Shown here piece by piece: positions 35,873 through 44,800 of a DNA stretch of 64,000 bases. The notes below the pieces were generated by a model. It saw nothing but the letters and a program-made list of their open reading frames with translations. It made no database searches and was not told the origin of the DNA. How positions within the stretch are numbered: the stretch's first letter is position 1; every line of letters starts with the position of its first letter. A program made the translations under genes and the position numbers. Source of the stretch: Methanolobus sediminis (lineage in GTDB: Archaea > Halobacteriota > Methanosarcinia > Methanosarcinales > Methanosarcinaceae); contig NZ_CP133592.1 of assembly GCF_031312595.1 (NCBI RefSeq), positions 1,612,001 to 1,676,000 on the forward strand. The letters are read 5' to 3'.

Positions 35873-37219
35873 TTAATACCAGATTGTCAGAGTATTGTTA
35901 TCTGTTCCTATCCCTATAGCAAATCTATCATATCCATAGCTTACTGCAGCAGTATTAGTATTAACCCTGCCATCAAGTTCCAGTTCATCTACAACCTGTA
36001 TTCCATCATTATTTTCTTCAAGAACAGCAAGTTCCTCGTAATTCTGCAATGGGACAAGAAGCTCAGTGTTCTCGTCTTCATCAAAGTTTCCTGCAATGGC
36101 CATGTCCAGATTTGCTGATCCTGCAAGGTGAGAACTATAACCTGAAAGACTTGAGGTGATTGTCAGCTCATCACCTTTCCATTTGTAGAGTTCAACGATT
36201 CCTCCTATGTGAGGTGTAAGTACATCAGCGATCCTCTTCTCTCCATCAGGTCCGAAAGGAGCTACAGCGATCTGGTGTCTCCACATGTATCCAGAACCCG
36301 CAGCACGTCCTTCTGCCAGAAGATTTCCGTTTTCATCAAGTACAACCAGTCTGGCTCCTTCCTCCTCATAGCTGAGTGTTACAATAATCTCTCGAGAACC
36401 GTCTCCATCAAGGTCTGTCCATATTGGTGCAATCCCTTCGATCACGTTTCCTTCAGGTATACTGATGACTGTGCTGATATTCGGCTTTGTGATCGTATCA
36501 ACGATAGTTATGCTTGAAGCCTCTATATTGTCCCCCAGTATTCCATGGTCATATTTTTCAGTGGGTCCGGTAAGTAACATTATTCTTTCTTTTTCATCTA
36601 CCAGCAACCTGGCATCAGGAAGCGCATCAACTTTAAGGCGCGAGAATTCTTTATCATTCACCCTGAAAACAAGATCTCCTGTAGAGTCTATGAATACTGT
36701 TCTTCCCGAACCTGTAAGGACTATAGGATGTGTAAAAAGTGATTCATTCCACAGCCCAGGAGCAAGCAGGAATGCTTCTCCCTCTTTAATCATAAGAATT
36801 GGTGGACTATCGGGGTGGATTCTGGAAGGGCTTACATTTCTCTCTACAATGACACCATCTGACAATTCAAAAGCATCAACTGTGCCATCATCCAATACAA
36901 CAGCCCATATGCTTCCGTTATTGGAAGGCGCGGCTACAACCCACTCCGGTTCACCGTCCAGTTTTTTCGTTATCTTTTTTGCATTAAGTATGTCCAGTTT
37001 GCCTTCAACAACTCTGTTCCCGTCAGGTTGAACATAAGTGTAGGCTAGTGTGAAAGGTGTTCTGTAATTGAAAGTACAATAATCACAATCCAATATCTCA
37101 CTGGGTATTATGATATCTTCCTGTTCTTCCTGCTCTTCATTTATTACAATGGCAAGAATGACTATCGATGCCATTATTATCAGCAGTATGTACTTTTCTT
37201 TTCCACTACTTCCTATCAT
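35873..37219 (-). CDS. Membrane-anchored FG-GAP/beta-propeller surface protein
   Basis: A 448-residue protein with one N-terminal hydrophobic helix (about residues 9-26) that acts as signal anchor, and a large extracytoplasmic domain. Integrin-type FG-GAP/VCBS motifs with Ca-binding-like Asp clusters occur at IWTDLDGDGSREIIV (about 268-282) and AIAGNFDEDENTELLV (about 381-396), so a beta-propeller is likely. A Cys pair, CDYC, lies just after the anchor. The gene starts 1 nt after the P-type ATPase stop, implying coupling. A role sensing or assisting ion transport is inference. Confidence 0.75.
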   Translation of the reverse strand: MIGSSGKEKYILLIIMASIVILAIVINEEQEEQEDIIIPSEILDCDYCTFNYRTPFTLAYTYVQPDGNRVVEGKLDILNAKKITKKLDGEPEWVVAAPSNNGSIWAVVLDDGTVDAFELSDGVIVERNVSPSRIHPDSPPILMIKEGEAFLLAPGLWNESLFTHPIVLTGSGRTVFIDSTGDLVFRVNDKEFSRLKVDALPDARLLVDEKERIMLLTGPTEKYDHGILGDNIEASSITIVDTITKPNISTVISIPEGNVIEGIAPIWTDLDGDGSREIIVTLSYEEEGARLVVLDENGNLLAEGRAAGSGYMWRHQIAVAPFGPDGEKRIADVLTPHIGGIVELYKWKGDELTITSSLSGYSSHLAGSANLDMAIAGNFDEDENTELLVPLQNYEELAVLEENNDGIQVVDELELDGRVNTNTAAVSYGYDRFAIGIGTDNNTLTIWY

Positions 37220-37220
37220 C

Positions 37221-39899
37221 TTACTTCTTTACGCTCCGGGTTGTGTATTTTAAGCCCTCTGCAATGAGGAATGTTATAAACGCAACAGCAATTGGCATGA
37301 GCCATTCAGATGGAGAAAGGGCGATCAATCCAAATGCATCGTTAAGTTTTGGGATATACATGACCGATACAGTTGCGAAGAATGTAGCTGTAACTCCGGC
37401 TATCATTAAGCGGTTACTAAATATCCCTATGCTGAATACGGACTTTTCAAGTGACCTGAATGCCAGCGGTATGAACAGGATCATACTAACAACCGTAGCG
37501 AATGTCAGTGTCCTTGCCATGCTTGTATCAGCTACCGGATCACTCATTTCAAACACAAGGAAAGATGCACTTCCCATTGCAAACGCCAGTGTGATCACAA
37601 GGAATAGATTGCGCTTTTTAAGGAAATTGTCATTCGGGTCTCTTGGTGGTATTGTCATGATCCCTTCAGTTGCCGGGTCAAGTCCAAGTGATACAGCGGG
37701 CATTATCTCATTGAACATATTGATGAAAAGTATCTGCAATGCAAGCAGCGGTATTAGGTCAAATCCAAGAAGACTTATGCCTGCCATTATCAGTATGATA
37801 AGCATGAAATTCCTTGAGATCAGATAGGTTATGAATTTCTCAATATTATTGTAAATGGTCCTGCCGCCACGAATCGCTTCCACAATGGTTGCAAAGTTGT
37901 CATCCTGAAGTATCATGACACTGGATTCCTTCGCAACATCCGTTCCTTTTATTCCCATTGCAATGCCAATATCAGCTTTTTTAAGAGCTGGTGCATCATT
38001 CACACCGTCTCCTGTCATAGCAACGATGTGTCCTTTTTTCTGAAGGGCATTTACAATCCTGAGTTTCTGTTCCGGCATTGTCCTGGCGTAAACGTTTATA
38101 TTATCAACAATGATATCAAACTCCTCATCGTTGAGTTCTTCAAGCTCATCACCGGTGACCGCGCAGTCCTCTGCTATTTTACTGAGTTTTTCATCCTCAT
38201 AGACTCCGCAACCATTTTTGCCATCGAACAGGCCAATGTTTCTTCCAATAGCCTTTGCAGTTTCCTGGTTGTCTCCGGTTATCATTATTACTTTAATGCC
38301 AGCTTTCCTGCACATTTCAACGGCTTCTTTTGCCTCTTCTCTTGGAGGATCTATCATTGCCACAAGTCCAAGGAATATCATATCCTTTTCAAACTCTGCA
38401 GTGTCAGCTCCGACAGACTCTTCCTTGCATGCAACGGCCAGTACTCGATAGGCAGAACTTGCAAACTCCAGGTTCTTATCAAGTATTATCTCTCTATCCT
38501 TTTCTGTGAGGAAGAATCTGTCTCCGTTTTTCTCTATAACACTGCACTGCGGCAGAACATATTCAGGAGCACCTTTTGTAAATGAGATAAATCCACTTTC
38601 GGTCTTGTGGATAGTTGTCATTATCTTCCTTTCGGAGGTGAAAACTATCTCTTCTGTCATTTCATAATTTTTATCAAGTTCATCCTTCCAGAGATCAGCC
38701 TTTGCAGCGGCAACAGTAAGAGCAATTTCAGTGGGGTCTCCAACAACTTCCCATTTCTCACCTTTCTTTTCAATGGCAGAATTGTTACAAAGCGTGATTC
38801 CCCTGAGAAGATCAAGTGTAGTACCATCATTCTTTAGATCAAGATTGTTTCCACGTTTCAGGAAATCTCCTTTGGGAATGTATCCTGAACCAGTGACATC
38901 AATTTCAGTCTCGCTGACAAACAGTTTTTCCACCGTCATTTCATTGCGGGTAAGTGTACCTGTTTTGTCTGTACAGATAATTGTGGTTGAACCAAGAGTC
39001 TCCACAGCAAGCATTTTTCTGATAATGGCATTGTGTCCTGCCATTTTTTTCATGCCGTATGCAAGGGTTATTGTAAGTGTGAGAGGCAGCCCTTCAGGCA
39101 CAGCGGCCACTGCAAGAGCCAGTGATATCAGGAGCATATCACCAAAAGGCGCTCCAATGTAAATCCCTATTGCAAATGTAATTGCAGAAGCAAGAACAGC
39201 GAGAAATGCCAGTGTCAGGGAGAGTTTTGTAATTTTAGTCTGAAGCGGAGTGTCTTCATCTTTTGTCTGGATGAGGCTTGCAATCTGTCCAATCTTAGTG
39301 TTCATCCCGGTTGAAGTGACCAGGGCCTTACATTTTCCATGAACAAGCTGAGTACCGGCAAAAATAGTATCGTTTTCGTTTTTACCAACCGGCACACTCT
39401 CTCCTGTCAGGGCTGATTCATCTATCTTAAGGGCGACTGCCTCAAATACAAAAGAATCTGCCGGAATTTTGTCGCCCGTCTCGAGAACAAGAATATCTCC
39501 GGGAACAACATTGACTGTGAATATCTTTCGAAGACGTTTATCTCTCAGTACGGTGGTTTCGGGCTGCACTATGCTTTTCAATGCCTCCATGGCTTTTTCA
39601 GCCCGATACTCCTGAATGAATCCCAATGTGATGACAACGGCAATTGTGAACATTATTACCCAGAAGTCAATGGTCTCACCAATTGCAAGGGAAATTACAG
39701 CGGCAGCAGCGAGTACCCATACTATCAGGTTTACGAACTGTCCTGCAAAGACTTTCAACGCCGTTGTTTTTTTCTTTTCAGTAAGCTCGTTCTTTCCGAA
39801 ACTTGCTAACCTTTCCTGTGCTTCCTGCTCGGAAAGTCCGACTCTGGAACTTTTCATTTCAGCGAATACGTCTTCAAGAATAACGTTTTCCTGTTCCAC
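37221..39899 (-). CDS. P-type cation ATPase, calcium-pump (P2A) type
   Basis: An 892-residue P-type ATPase. It has an N-terminal cation_ATPase_N domain, TGES loop (DESALTGESVP, about residues 163-173), the phosphorylation motif DKTGTLT, and the hinge GDGVNDAPALKKADIGIAMG. The membrane site in TM4 reads VPEGLPLTLT as in Ca pumps. In TM6, where Ca pumps have N-x-x-x-D, this protein has INMFNEIMPA, so Asp is replaced by Glu. Ca or Mn is the most likely cargo, but specificity is uncertain. It is the first gene of a unit with the FG-GAP protein. Confidence 0.92.
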   Translation of the reverse strand: MEQENVILEDVFAEMKSSRVGLSEQEAQERLASFGKNELTEKKKTTALKVFAGQFVNLIVWVLAAAAVISLAIGETIDFWVIMFTIAVVITLGFIQEYRAEKAMEALKSIVQPETTVLRDKRLRKIFTVNVVPGDILVLETGDKIPADSFVFEAVALKIDESALTGESVPVGKNENDTIFAGTQLVHGKCKALVTSTGMNTKIGQIASLIQTKDEDTPLQTKITKLSLTLAFLAVLASAITFAIGIYIGAPFGDMLLISLALAVAAVPEGLPLTLTITLAYGMKKMAGHNAIIRKMLAVETLGSTTIICTDKTGTLTRNEMTVEKLFVSETEIDVTGSGYIPKGDFLKRGNNLDLKNDGTTLDLLRGITLCNNSAIEKKGEKWEVVGDPTEIALTVAAAKADLWKDELDKNYEMTEEIVFTSERKIMTTIHKTESGFISFTKGAPEYVLPQCSVIEKNGDRFFLTEKDREIILDKNLEFASSAYRVLAVACKEESVGADTAEFEKDMIFLGLVAMIDPPREEAKEAVEMCRKAGIKVIMITGDNQETAKAIGRNIGLFDGKNGCGVYEDEKLSKIAEDCAVTGDELEELNDEEFDIIVDNINVYARTMPEQKLRIVNALQKKGHIVAMTGDGVNDAPALKKADIGIAMGIKGTDVAKESSVMILQDDNFATIVEAIRGGRTIYNNIEKFITYLISRNFMLIILIMAGISLLGFDLIPLLALQILFINMFNEIMPAVSLGLDPATEGIMTIPPRDPNDNFLKKRNLFLVITLAFAMGSASFLVFEMSDPVADTSMARTLTFATVVSMILFIPLAFRSLEKSVFSIGIFSNRLMIAGVTATFFATVSVMYIPKLNDAFGLIALSPSEWLMPIAVAFITFLIAEGLKYTTRSVKK

Positions 39900-39955
39900 T
39901 TAGTTTCTCCCCTTTATTTCCATTTGATTATCAGTTACTATATTCATCTTTGTTG

Positions 39956-40891
39956 CTATATCTTTTTTAGCCTGTCTGCAAAATCGGATGATATATAATT
40001 ATCAGTGCTCATGCACACATGTGTTGCAAATTCAATTGCAGTGTTGATGATCTCATCCCATTCAGATTCAGAAACTGTGTAGATGTTCGTGATTTTCCTG
40101 CGATGCAACATGTATGCTATGCCTGCATTGAAAGTATCACCTGCCCCAACAGTGCTTAAAGTCTCGATTTCAGGGACTGTGTATTGTTTAGAATAAGAAG
40201 GCGTTCTCAGGTAAACACCACGGGAATTTGCGGTGTAAATTAGTACATCACATCCTCTCCCGCAAACAAAATCATATGCATCATCAGGATTATTGCATCC
40301 TGCTATCATTTTCATATCCTCATCCGAAGCCCTTACAATATCTGCAAATTTTATGTTCTCAGATATCACTGGTCTGATCTCTTCAAGTGAAGAAGAAAGA
40401 GAATCTCTGAAATTAGGATCATAATACAGCATAGTACCCTTGTTTTTTGCAGTAATAATAAGATTTTTCAGTCCTTCTCTGATTTCCGGTTTTAATGCCA
40501 TAATTGAACCGAACATGAGTATGTCTTCAGGCTCATATTCCGGTAATTCAATATCAAGACGCTTTTTAGGAAAATTTTCATAGAACTCAAATGATGCATC
40601 GTTGCGTTCATTCAGAAATACAAGTGAAAGAGGCGACTTGCCATTATATAGGAAAAGATGGGCGGTTGAGACTCCATTCTCATTGAGGAATTCTTTGATC
40701 CGGATGCCTATATTGTCATGCCCGAACTCGCTGATAAATGATACCGGAACTCCTGCTCTTCCAAGAGAGACGGAACTATTCAGCATGGCTCCACCGGGGC
40801 AGGATGCTATTATTTTTCCTTCCTTGAAAAGTATGTCATAAAAAGTTTCGCTGATGGTGTAAACATGTGATATGTTATCATCCGCCAGAAT
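39956..40891 (-). CDS. PfkB-family sugar kinase with defective or non-standard start
   Basis: A ribokinase/fructokinase-like protein. The first ATG in frame (40786) would give 276 residues, but homologous sequence continues about 30 codons upstream: HVYTISETFYDILFKEG and the PfkB signature CPGGAMLNSSVSLGRAG. That open stretch has no ATG, GTG or TTG before an in-frame TGA at 40892-40894. An ATG at 40879-40881 is one base out of frame, so a one-base deletion after it, or initiation at a rare codon such as CTG, must be assumed. The catalytic GAGDTFNAG is intact. It lies 7 nt after the PAS gene. Confidence 0.75.
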   Translation of the reverse strand: MLADDNISHVYTISETFYDILFKEGKIIASCPGGAMLNSSVSLGRAGVPVSFISEFGHDNIGIRIKEFLNENGVSTAHLFLYNGKSPLSLVFLNERNDASFEFYENFPKKRLDIELPEYEPEDILMFGSIMALKPEIREGLKNLIITAKNKGTMLYYDPNFRDSLSSSLEEIRPVISENIKFADIVRASDEDMKMIAGCNNPDDAYDFVCGRGCDVLIYTANSRGVYLRTPSYSKQYTVPEIETLSTVGAGDTFNAGIAYMLHRRKITNIYTVSESEWDEIINTAIEFATHVCMSTDNYISSDFADRLKKI

Positions 40892-40898
40892 TCAGTTT

Positions 40899-41330
40899 TT
40901 AATTATCCGTAATATCTGTTAGTATTCCTACAATGTAGGCTACAATTCCATTTTCATCACGTATGAATGTGGTTTTTTCCTCAACTGTTCTGACATGTTC
41001 CTTTTTAGTCCTTATCCTGTATTTCTGTGAAAGTCCGGCAGCACCTTCAAGTGCATTTTCCTTCAGTTCCAGAACGACTCTGTCAAGGTCATCAGGATGA
41101 ACAAGTTCCTTGAAATTCACTTTTCCTGATGAAAAATCTTCAGTTTTGTATCCTAATTCCTCAATTGATGAAGATACAAATTCCACTTTCCCATTTTCCT
41201 TACGTATGAATGCTATTATTCCTGAGTTATCAAGAAGCATTTCAAGGGCTTTAACACGAAGCTCCAGTATCTCTAGAACGTCTTTTTGCTTTAGGGCACA
41301 TTCCAGTTCAGCGTTCTCCGTTTCTCTCAT
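40899..41330 (-). CDS. Single PAS-domain protein
   Basis: A 143-residue cytoplasmic protein: an N-terminal helical or coiled segment (about residues 1-30) and one PAS/PAC domain (NSGIIAFIRKENGKVEFVSSSIEELGY to IRDENGIVAYIVGILTDITD). It has no kinase or output domain, so it may be a sensor that partners with another protein or a truncated relative of a histidine kinase. Its ATG overlaps the stop of a tiny upstream frame (ATGA). It is followed closely by the PfkB kinase gene. Confidence 0.8.
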   Translation of the reverse strand: MRETENAELECALKQKDVLEILELRVKALEMLLDNSGIIAFIRKENGKVEFVSSSIEELGYKTEDFSSGKVNFKELVHPDDLDRVVLELKENALEGAAGLSQKYRIRTKKEHVRTVEEKTTFIRDENGIVAYIVGILTDITDN

Positions 41331-41417
41331 TTCTCCCAGTTTATCTTCCTTTCTGTCATAATTGCTGTAAGCAGCTTTTCCAAAATTAGTATCATGACCG
41401 ATAATAACCCCTCCATA
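41327..41417 (-). CDS. Tiny hydrophobic frame coupled to the PAS gene
   Basis: Starting at ATG 41417 (or ATG 41395, which has GGAGGGG 12 nt upstream), this frame encodes 22-29 residues of mostly hydrophobic sequence (LLSVMILILEKLLTAIM) and ends in a TGA that overlaps the PAS ATG. It could be a leader or a small membrane peptide; a chance frame is equally possible. Confidence 0.3.
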
Positions 41418-41470
41418 TTGTATTAAATAATACTCTTATTCAATAATTTAAGTATTTGTTGTCCTTGTTA

Positions 41471-42655
41471 TCAGACAATCGTCTGCTCAGGTACTTTCAA
41501 TCCTTTTTCCTTATATCTGATGGACATCTCCAGCAGTATTGGTGAGATGATGATGGAAACAATGACCATGAGAACAATGGCAGAGAACACCTCATTGCTG
41601 ATTATCCCTAATTCTTTTCCAATTGCAATAACAACAAGTCCCACTTCTGCACGTGGCATCATTCCTATTCCGAATATCAGGCTGTCCTTTGAACTGTAAC
41701 CAATCAGTTTTGTGCCCATAAATCCGCCAATGAGCTTGCCTGTAAGTGCAAGTACAATAACAAGAACAGCAAAGGTACCGGCAGTGTACAGTACTTCTAT
41801 TTCAACAGAAAGCCCGATGAAAGCAAAGAACAATGGTGTAAAGAGCCCATAGGCAATTCCACTAACTTTCTTCTGAACAGTCTCTATCTTTGCAATTGGA
41901 AGGTCTGAGATAAGTATTCCTCCAGAAAAGGCACCTATGACCGCATGAAGTCCAAAAACTTCAGAAAGGTATGCTGAGAATAAAGCTATGATTATCACGA
42001 AAGAGAAGAGTGCTTCTTTTGTATGCATTTTCTGAACATGGTCAAAAAGGGTAGGAAATATTTTCCATCCCAGAATTCCCATGATAATTGCAAATACTAT
42101 TATGTTCCCGACTATCCATAGCATATCAATAATTGATGGCAGGTGTTGAAATGTGGCAACTGATATGACAACGGTTAGCAAAAATAGGCCTATTATATCA
42201 TCGAAGATTGCCGATGTCAGCATAAGGGAACCGGGCTTGCTGGACAGGTAATCCGTATCTATCAGGGTTTTAACCACTACACTGATGCTTGTGGGACTGA
42301 ACGCAACTGCCATGAAGAGTGATTCGACAAAGCTGAATCCGTACATGTTCCCAAGCATGAATCCGAATGTAACGGCAACAATGATCTGAAAGAAAGTAGG
42401 GATAAGTGCATTTATTGATGCTGCCTTAAGCTCTTTTGCATGGACTTCCCTGTAACCTGCTGTGAACAGGAGGAATATTGCCCCGAGTTCTCCCATGAAA
42501 GTAAAGATTTCAATGTCATCCGGCTTGAATACCAGTGCAAAGAGAAAACCTGCTGCCATCTCTCCTATTATACCCGGAAGTCCTGCTCTTTCACTGACCT
42601 CGCTTAGTATCCTTGCCAGGAACAGTATAACCATTATCTGAAGAATGGCTTCCAT
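41471..42655 (-). CDS. CPA2-type sodium/proton or potassium antiporter
   Basis: A 394-residue membrane protein with about 12 helices of the Na_H_Exchanger (KefB/NapA-like) family. Recognisable parts are LPGIIGEMAAGFLFALV (about residues 26-42), FSPTSISVVVKTLIDTDYL (about 123-141), GAFSGGILISDLP and a late FGIGMMPRAEVGLVV. It has no TrkA-N or other cytosolic nucleotide domain. The CBS-domain gene lies directly upstream with a 3-nt gap, so the CBS protein may gate it. The transported ions cannot be fixed from sequence. Confidence 0.9.
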   Translation of the reverse strand: MEAILQIMVILFLARILSEVSERAGLPGIIGEMAAGFLFALVFKPDDIEIFTFMGELGAIFLLFTAGYREVHAKELKAASINALIPTFFQIIVAVTFGFMLGNMYGFSFVESLFMAVAFSPTSISVVVKTLIDTDYLSSKPGSLMLTSAIFDDIIGLFLLTVVISVATFQHLPSIIDMLWIVGNIIVFAIIMGILGWKIFPTLFDHVQKMHTKEALFSFVIIIALFSAYLSEVFGLHAVIGAFSGGILISDLPIAKIETVQKKVSGIAYGLFTPLFFAFIGLSVEIEVLYTAGTFAVLVIVLALTGKLIGGFMGTKLIGYSSKDSLIFGIGMMPRAEVGLVVIAIGKELGIISNEVFSAIVLMVIVSIIISPILLEMSIRYKEKGLKVPEQTIV

Positions 42656-42658
42656 TGG

Positions 42659-43177
42659 TCAATGTCCCCGCAGTTCGTATATTTTCCTGATTATATCTGA
42701 TTTTGAAACAACACCTTCAAGCTTTTTGTTCTTCACAACACATAGCCGGTCAATATGATGTTTTATCATAAGGTCGGCAGCTTCGCATAGAGTGGCATCC
42801 GGGTCTATAATCATGGGGTGATGTACCATCAAAGTTGATGCTTCTTCACTCAAAGCTTTGATAGCCATTAGATGTGTGTGATGATGACGGTTGCTTCTTT
42901 CAAAAAAAAGTAGTTCAAGAATATTGTCCTCATCAATGACGCCAACCAGTTCGCCATCCAAGTTCACTACAGGATAGCTGTGATATGGTGTTTTTGTCAT
43001 TAATTCTAGTATATTCTCTATGGTTTCAGTTTCTTTTACCACGGTCATTCCTTTTGACATGATCTCACTGACTATGATATCAGCACAGATGTCAGATAAC
43101 CTGGTTTTGTCTCTGGGAGCTTCTTCCTTTTCCTTAACTTCCGTTTTGTCCGTTTCCTCTTCTCCAGTTTCTGTCAT
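42659..43177 (-). CDS. Two-CBS-domain regulatory protein
   Basis: A 172-residue soluble protein with a charged N-terminal tail (about residues 1-28) and two CBS domains. The first runs from IMSKGMTVVKETETIENIL to GVIDEDNILELLF and the second from MVHHPMIIDPDATLCEAADLMIKHHIDRLCVV to GVVSKSDIIRKIYEL. A His-rich stretch (RHHHTH) separates them. CBS pairs bind adenine nucleotides. Coupling to the antiporter gene suggests energy- or ion-dependent control of transport. Confidence 0.9.
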   Translation of the reverse strand: MTETGEEETDKTEVKEKEEAPRDKTRLSDICADIIVSEIMSKGMTVVKETETIENILELMTKTPYHSYPVVNLDGELVGVIDEDNILELLFFERSNRHHHTHLMAIKALSEEASTLMVHHPMIIDPDATLCEAADLMIKHHIDRLCVVKNKKLEGVVSKSDIIRKIYELRGH

Positions 43178-43249
43178 ACGGATCAGGATTTTGGATATGA
43201 AAAAAGATGGGTATGAAGCTTAGAGCTTCATTTGTATTTGTAAAATGTT

Positions 43250-43525
43250 TTATTTAATGTAAAGTCCGCACTTGCATGAACCGCGGGTTTCAACATCTCT
43301 TGTCCTTGCAGCGCATGGGCAGATAATCTTCTTATCCTGTTCCTTGTCTCCGGTTCTCTTCTGGCAGAAGCAGTACCATTCACCAAACTCCTTCTTGTTG
43401 TTGCAAATGCCTTTTACAGCAGTTGTAATAACATCCCAGTCAGTGTTGAGTTTGTATCCGGTTGTTTCTGCGTTTTTCTTAGACCTTTCATAAAATTCTG
43501 CTTCTAGATCATTTTCGAATCTCAT
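43250..43525 (-). CDS. Ferredoxin-thioredoxin reductase catalytic-chain-like protein
   Basis: A 91-residue FTR beta-like protein with the Cys pattern of the [4Fe-4S]/disulfide active site: ICNN, YCFCQK, ICPC and SCKCGLYIK near the C-terminus. In methanogens, FTR-like proteins pass electrons from ferredoxin or other donors to thioredoxins. The frame opens at 43555, but the ATG at 43525 has GAGAGTG upstream. It follows fprA and the rubrerythrin gene on the same strand, matching a role in redox stress. Confidence 0.85.
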   Translation of the reverse strand: MRFENDLEAEFYERSKKNAETTGYKLNTDWDVITTAVKGICNNKKEFGEWYCFCQKRTGDKEQDKKIICPCAARTRDVETRGSCKCGLYIK

Positions 43526-43569
43526 AGTAACACTCTCATATGTTGGAATAAACATTCATCTTCATAAAT

Positions 43570-44781
43570 TTAAGAGTTTGCATTGTCTTTTGCAATTTCA
43601 GCAAGTCTGTATCCGATTTCCCGGCAAGCTTTCTTATCTTCTTCATAAGGTCTGAACTTGATTTGCATACTTTCCATAGCAAGCTCAAACTTTGCACTTT
43701 CGATCATCTTTTCCATTCCTTTGACTGCACCGCCTCCCCATCCGTAGGAACCGAACAGGAAGTACTTTTTACTCTTAGGATGCAATCCTGTAAGGTATGT
43801 CAGGAATCCGGCAATAGTAAAGAACATTCCATTATTCATTGTGGGTGAACCTATGGCTACCACCGGTGCATCCATGATTTCCTTCATTGTCATGCTCCAG
43901 TCGTTCTTTCTCAGGTGCCTCAGGCGTACTTCAACTCCTGCAGACCTCGCACCTTCGACAATTTCCATTGCCATTTTTTCAGTGCTTCCCCACATGGTAT
44001 CATAGATGACTATGACCTTGGGGGTAGTTTCACCGTGTGCCCATTTCAGGTATTGTGTCATCACCTTTGAAACATCCCTTCTCCAGATAATTCCGTGTGC
44101 AGGGGCTATCATTTCAGGATATACTTCCAGTTCTTTAAGCTTCTCAATATATTTGAGGACCTGGGAACCAAAAGGCAACAGGATATTGGCATAGTATATG
44201 CCCGCATCTTCCATTACATCATCAACTTCATCATCAAAGCGTTTGGATGTTGCAACATGCTGTCCGAATGCATCATTTGAGAAAAGGAGCTTGTCTTCTT
44301 TCACATAGGTCTGCATGCTGTCAGGCCAGTGAAGCATTGTTGCCTCAATGAACATCAGTGTCCTTTTTCCAAGGCTTAACTCATCACCTGTTTTAACAAC
44401 ATTCAGGTCCCAGTTGTCAAAACCTTCTTCGTTGTAATATTCTGAAAGACCTGTCTGTCCTTTTGATGATGCAAAGACCTTAGCATTTGGTGCTACTTCC
44501 AGAACCGCAGAAATTGAACTGGAGTGGTCCATTTCGACGTGGTTGGATATGATGTAATCTATCTTTGAAGGATCGATTATCTGACTGATACGCTTGATCA
44601 ACTCTCCGGCAAACGGAGCTTTAACCGTGTCAATGAGCGCTATCTTCTCATCGACAACAAGGTATGAATTGTAAGTGCCTCCCTTTGGTGTCTCATATCC
44701 GTGGAAGTCGCGCAGATTCCAGTCAACCACACCTACCCAGTAGATTCCTTTTGTTAATTCAAGTGGTTTGTAATCGTCCAT
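43570..44781 (-). CDS. fprA: F420H2 oxidase, A-type flavoprotein FprA
   Basis: A 403-residue flavodiiron protein that reduces O2 to water with F420H2 in methanogens. The beta-lactamase-like domain has HVEMDHSSS (di-iron ligands, about residues 83-91) and LHWPDSMQTY, and HGIIWR closes the site. The C-terminal flavodoxin domain begins KVIVIYDTMWGSTEKMA (about 254-270) and has SPTMNNGMF. The frame extends upstream to 44847, but the ATG at 44781 has a GAGGAAGG ribosome binding site. The rubrerythrin gene is 19 nt upstream. Confidence 0.95.
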   Translation of the reverse strand: MDDYKPLELTKGIYWVGVVDWNLRDFHGYETPKGGTYNSYLVVDEKIALIDTVKAPFAGELIKRISQIIDPSKIDYIISNHVEMDHSSSISAVLEVAPNAKVFASSKGQTGLSEYYNEEGFDNWDLNVVKTGDELSLGKRTLMFIEATMLHWPDSMQTYVKEDKLLFSNDAFGQHVATSKRFDDEVDDVMEDAGIYYANILLPFGSQVLKYIEKLKELEVYPEMIAPAHGIIWRRDVSKVMTQYLKWAHGETTPKVIVIYDTMWGSTEKMAMEIVEGARSAGVEVRLRHLRKNDWSMTMKEIMDAPVVAIGSPTMNNGMFFTIAGFLTYLTGLHPKSKKYFLFGSYGWGGGAVKGMEKMIESAKFELAMESMQIKFRPYEEDKKACREIGYRLAEIAKDNANS

Positions 44782-44800
44782 TATCCTTCCTCTTACTATT

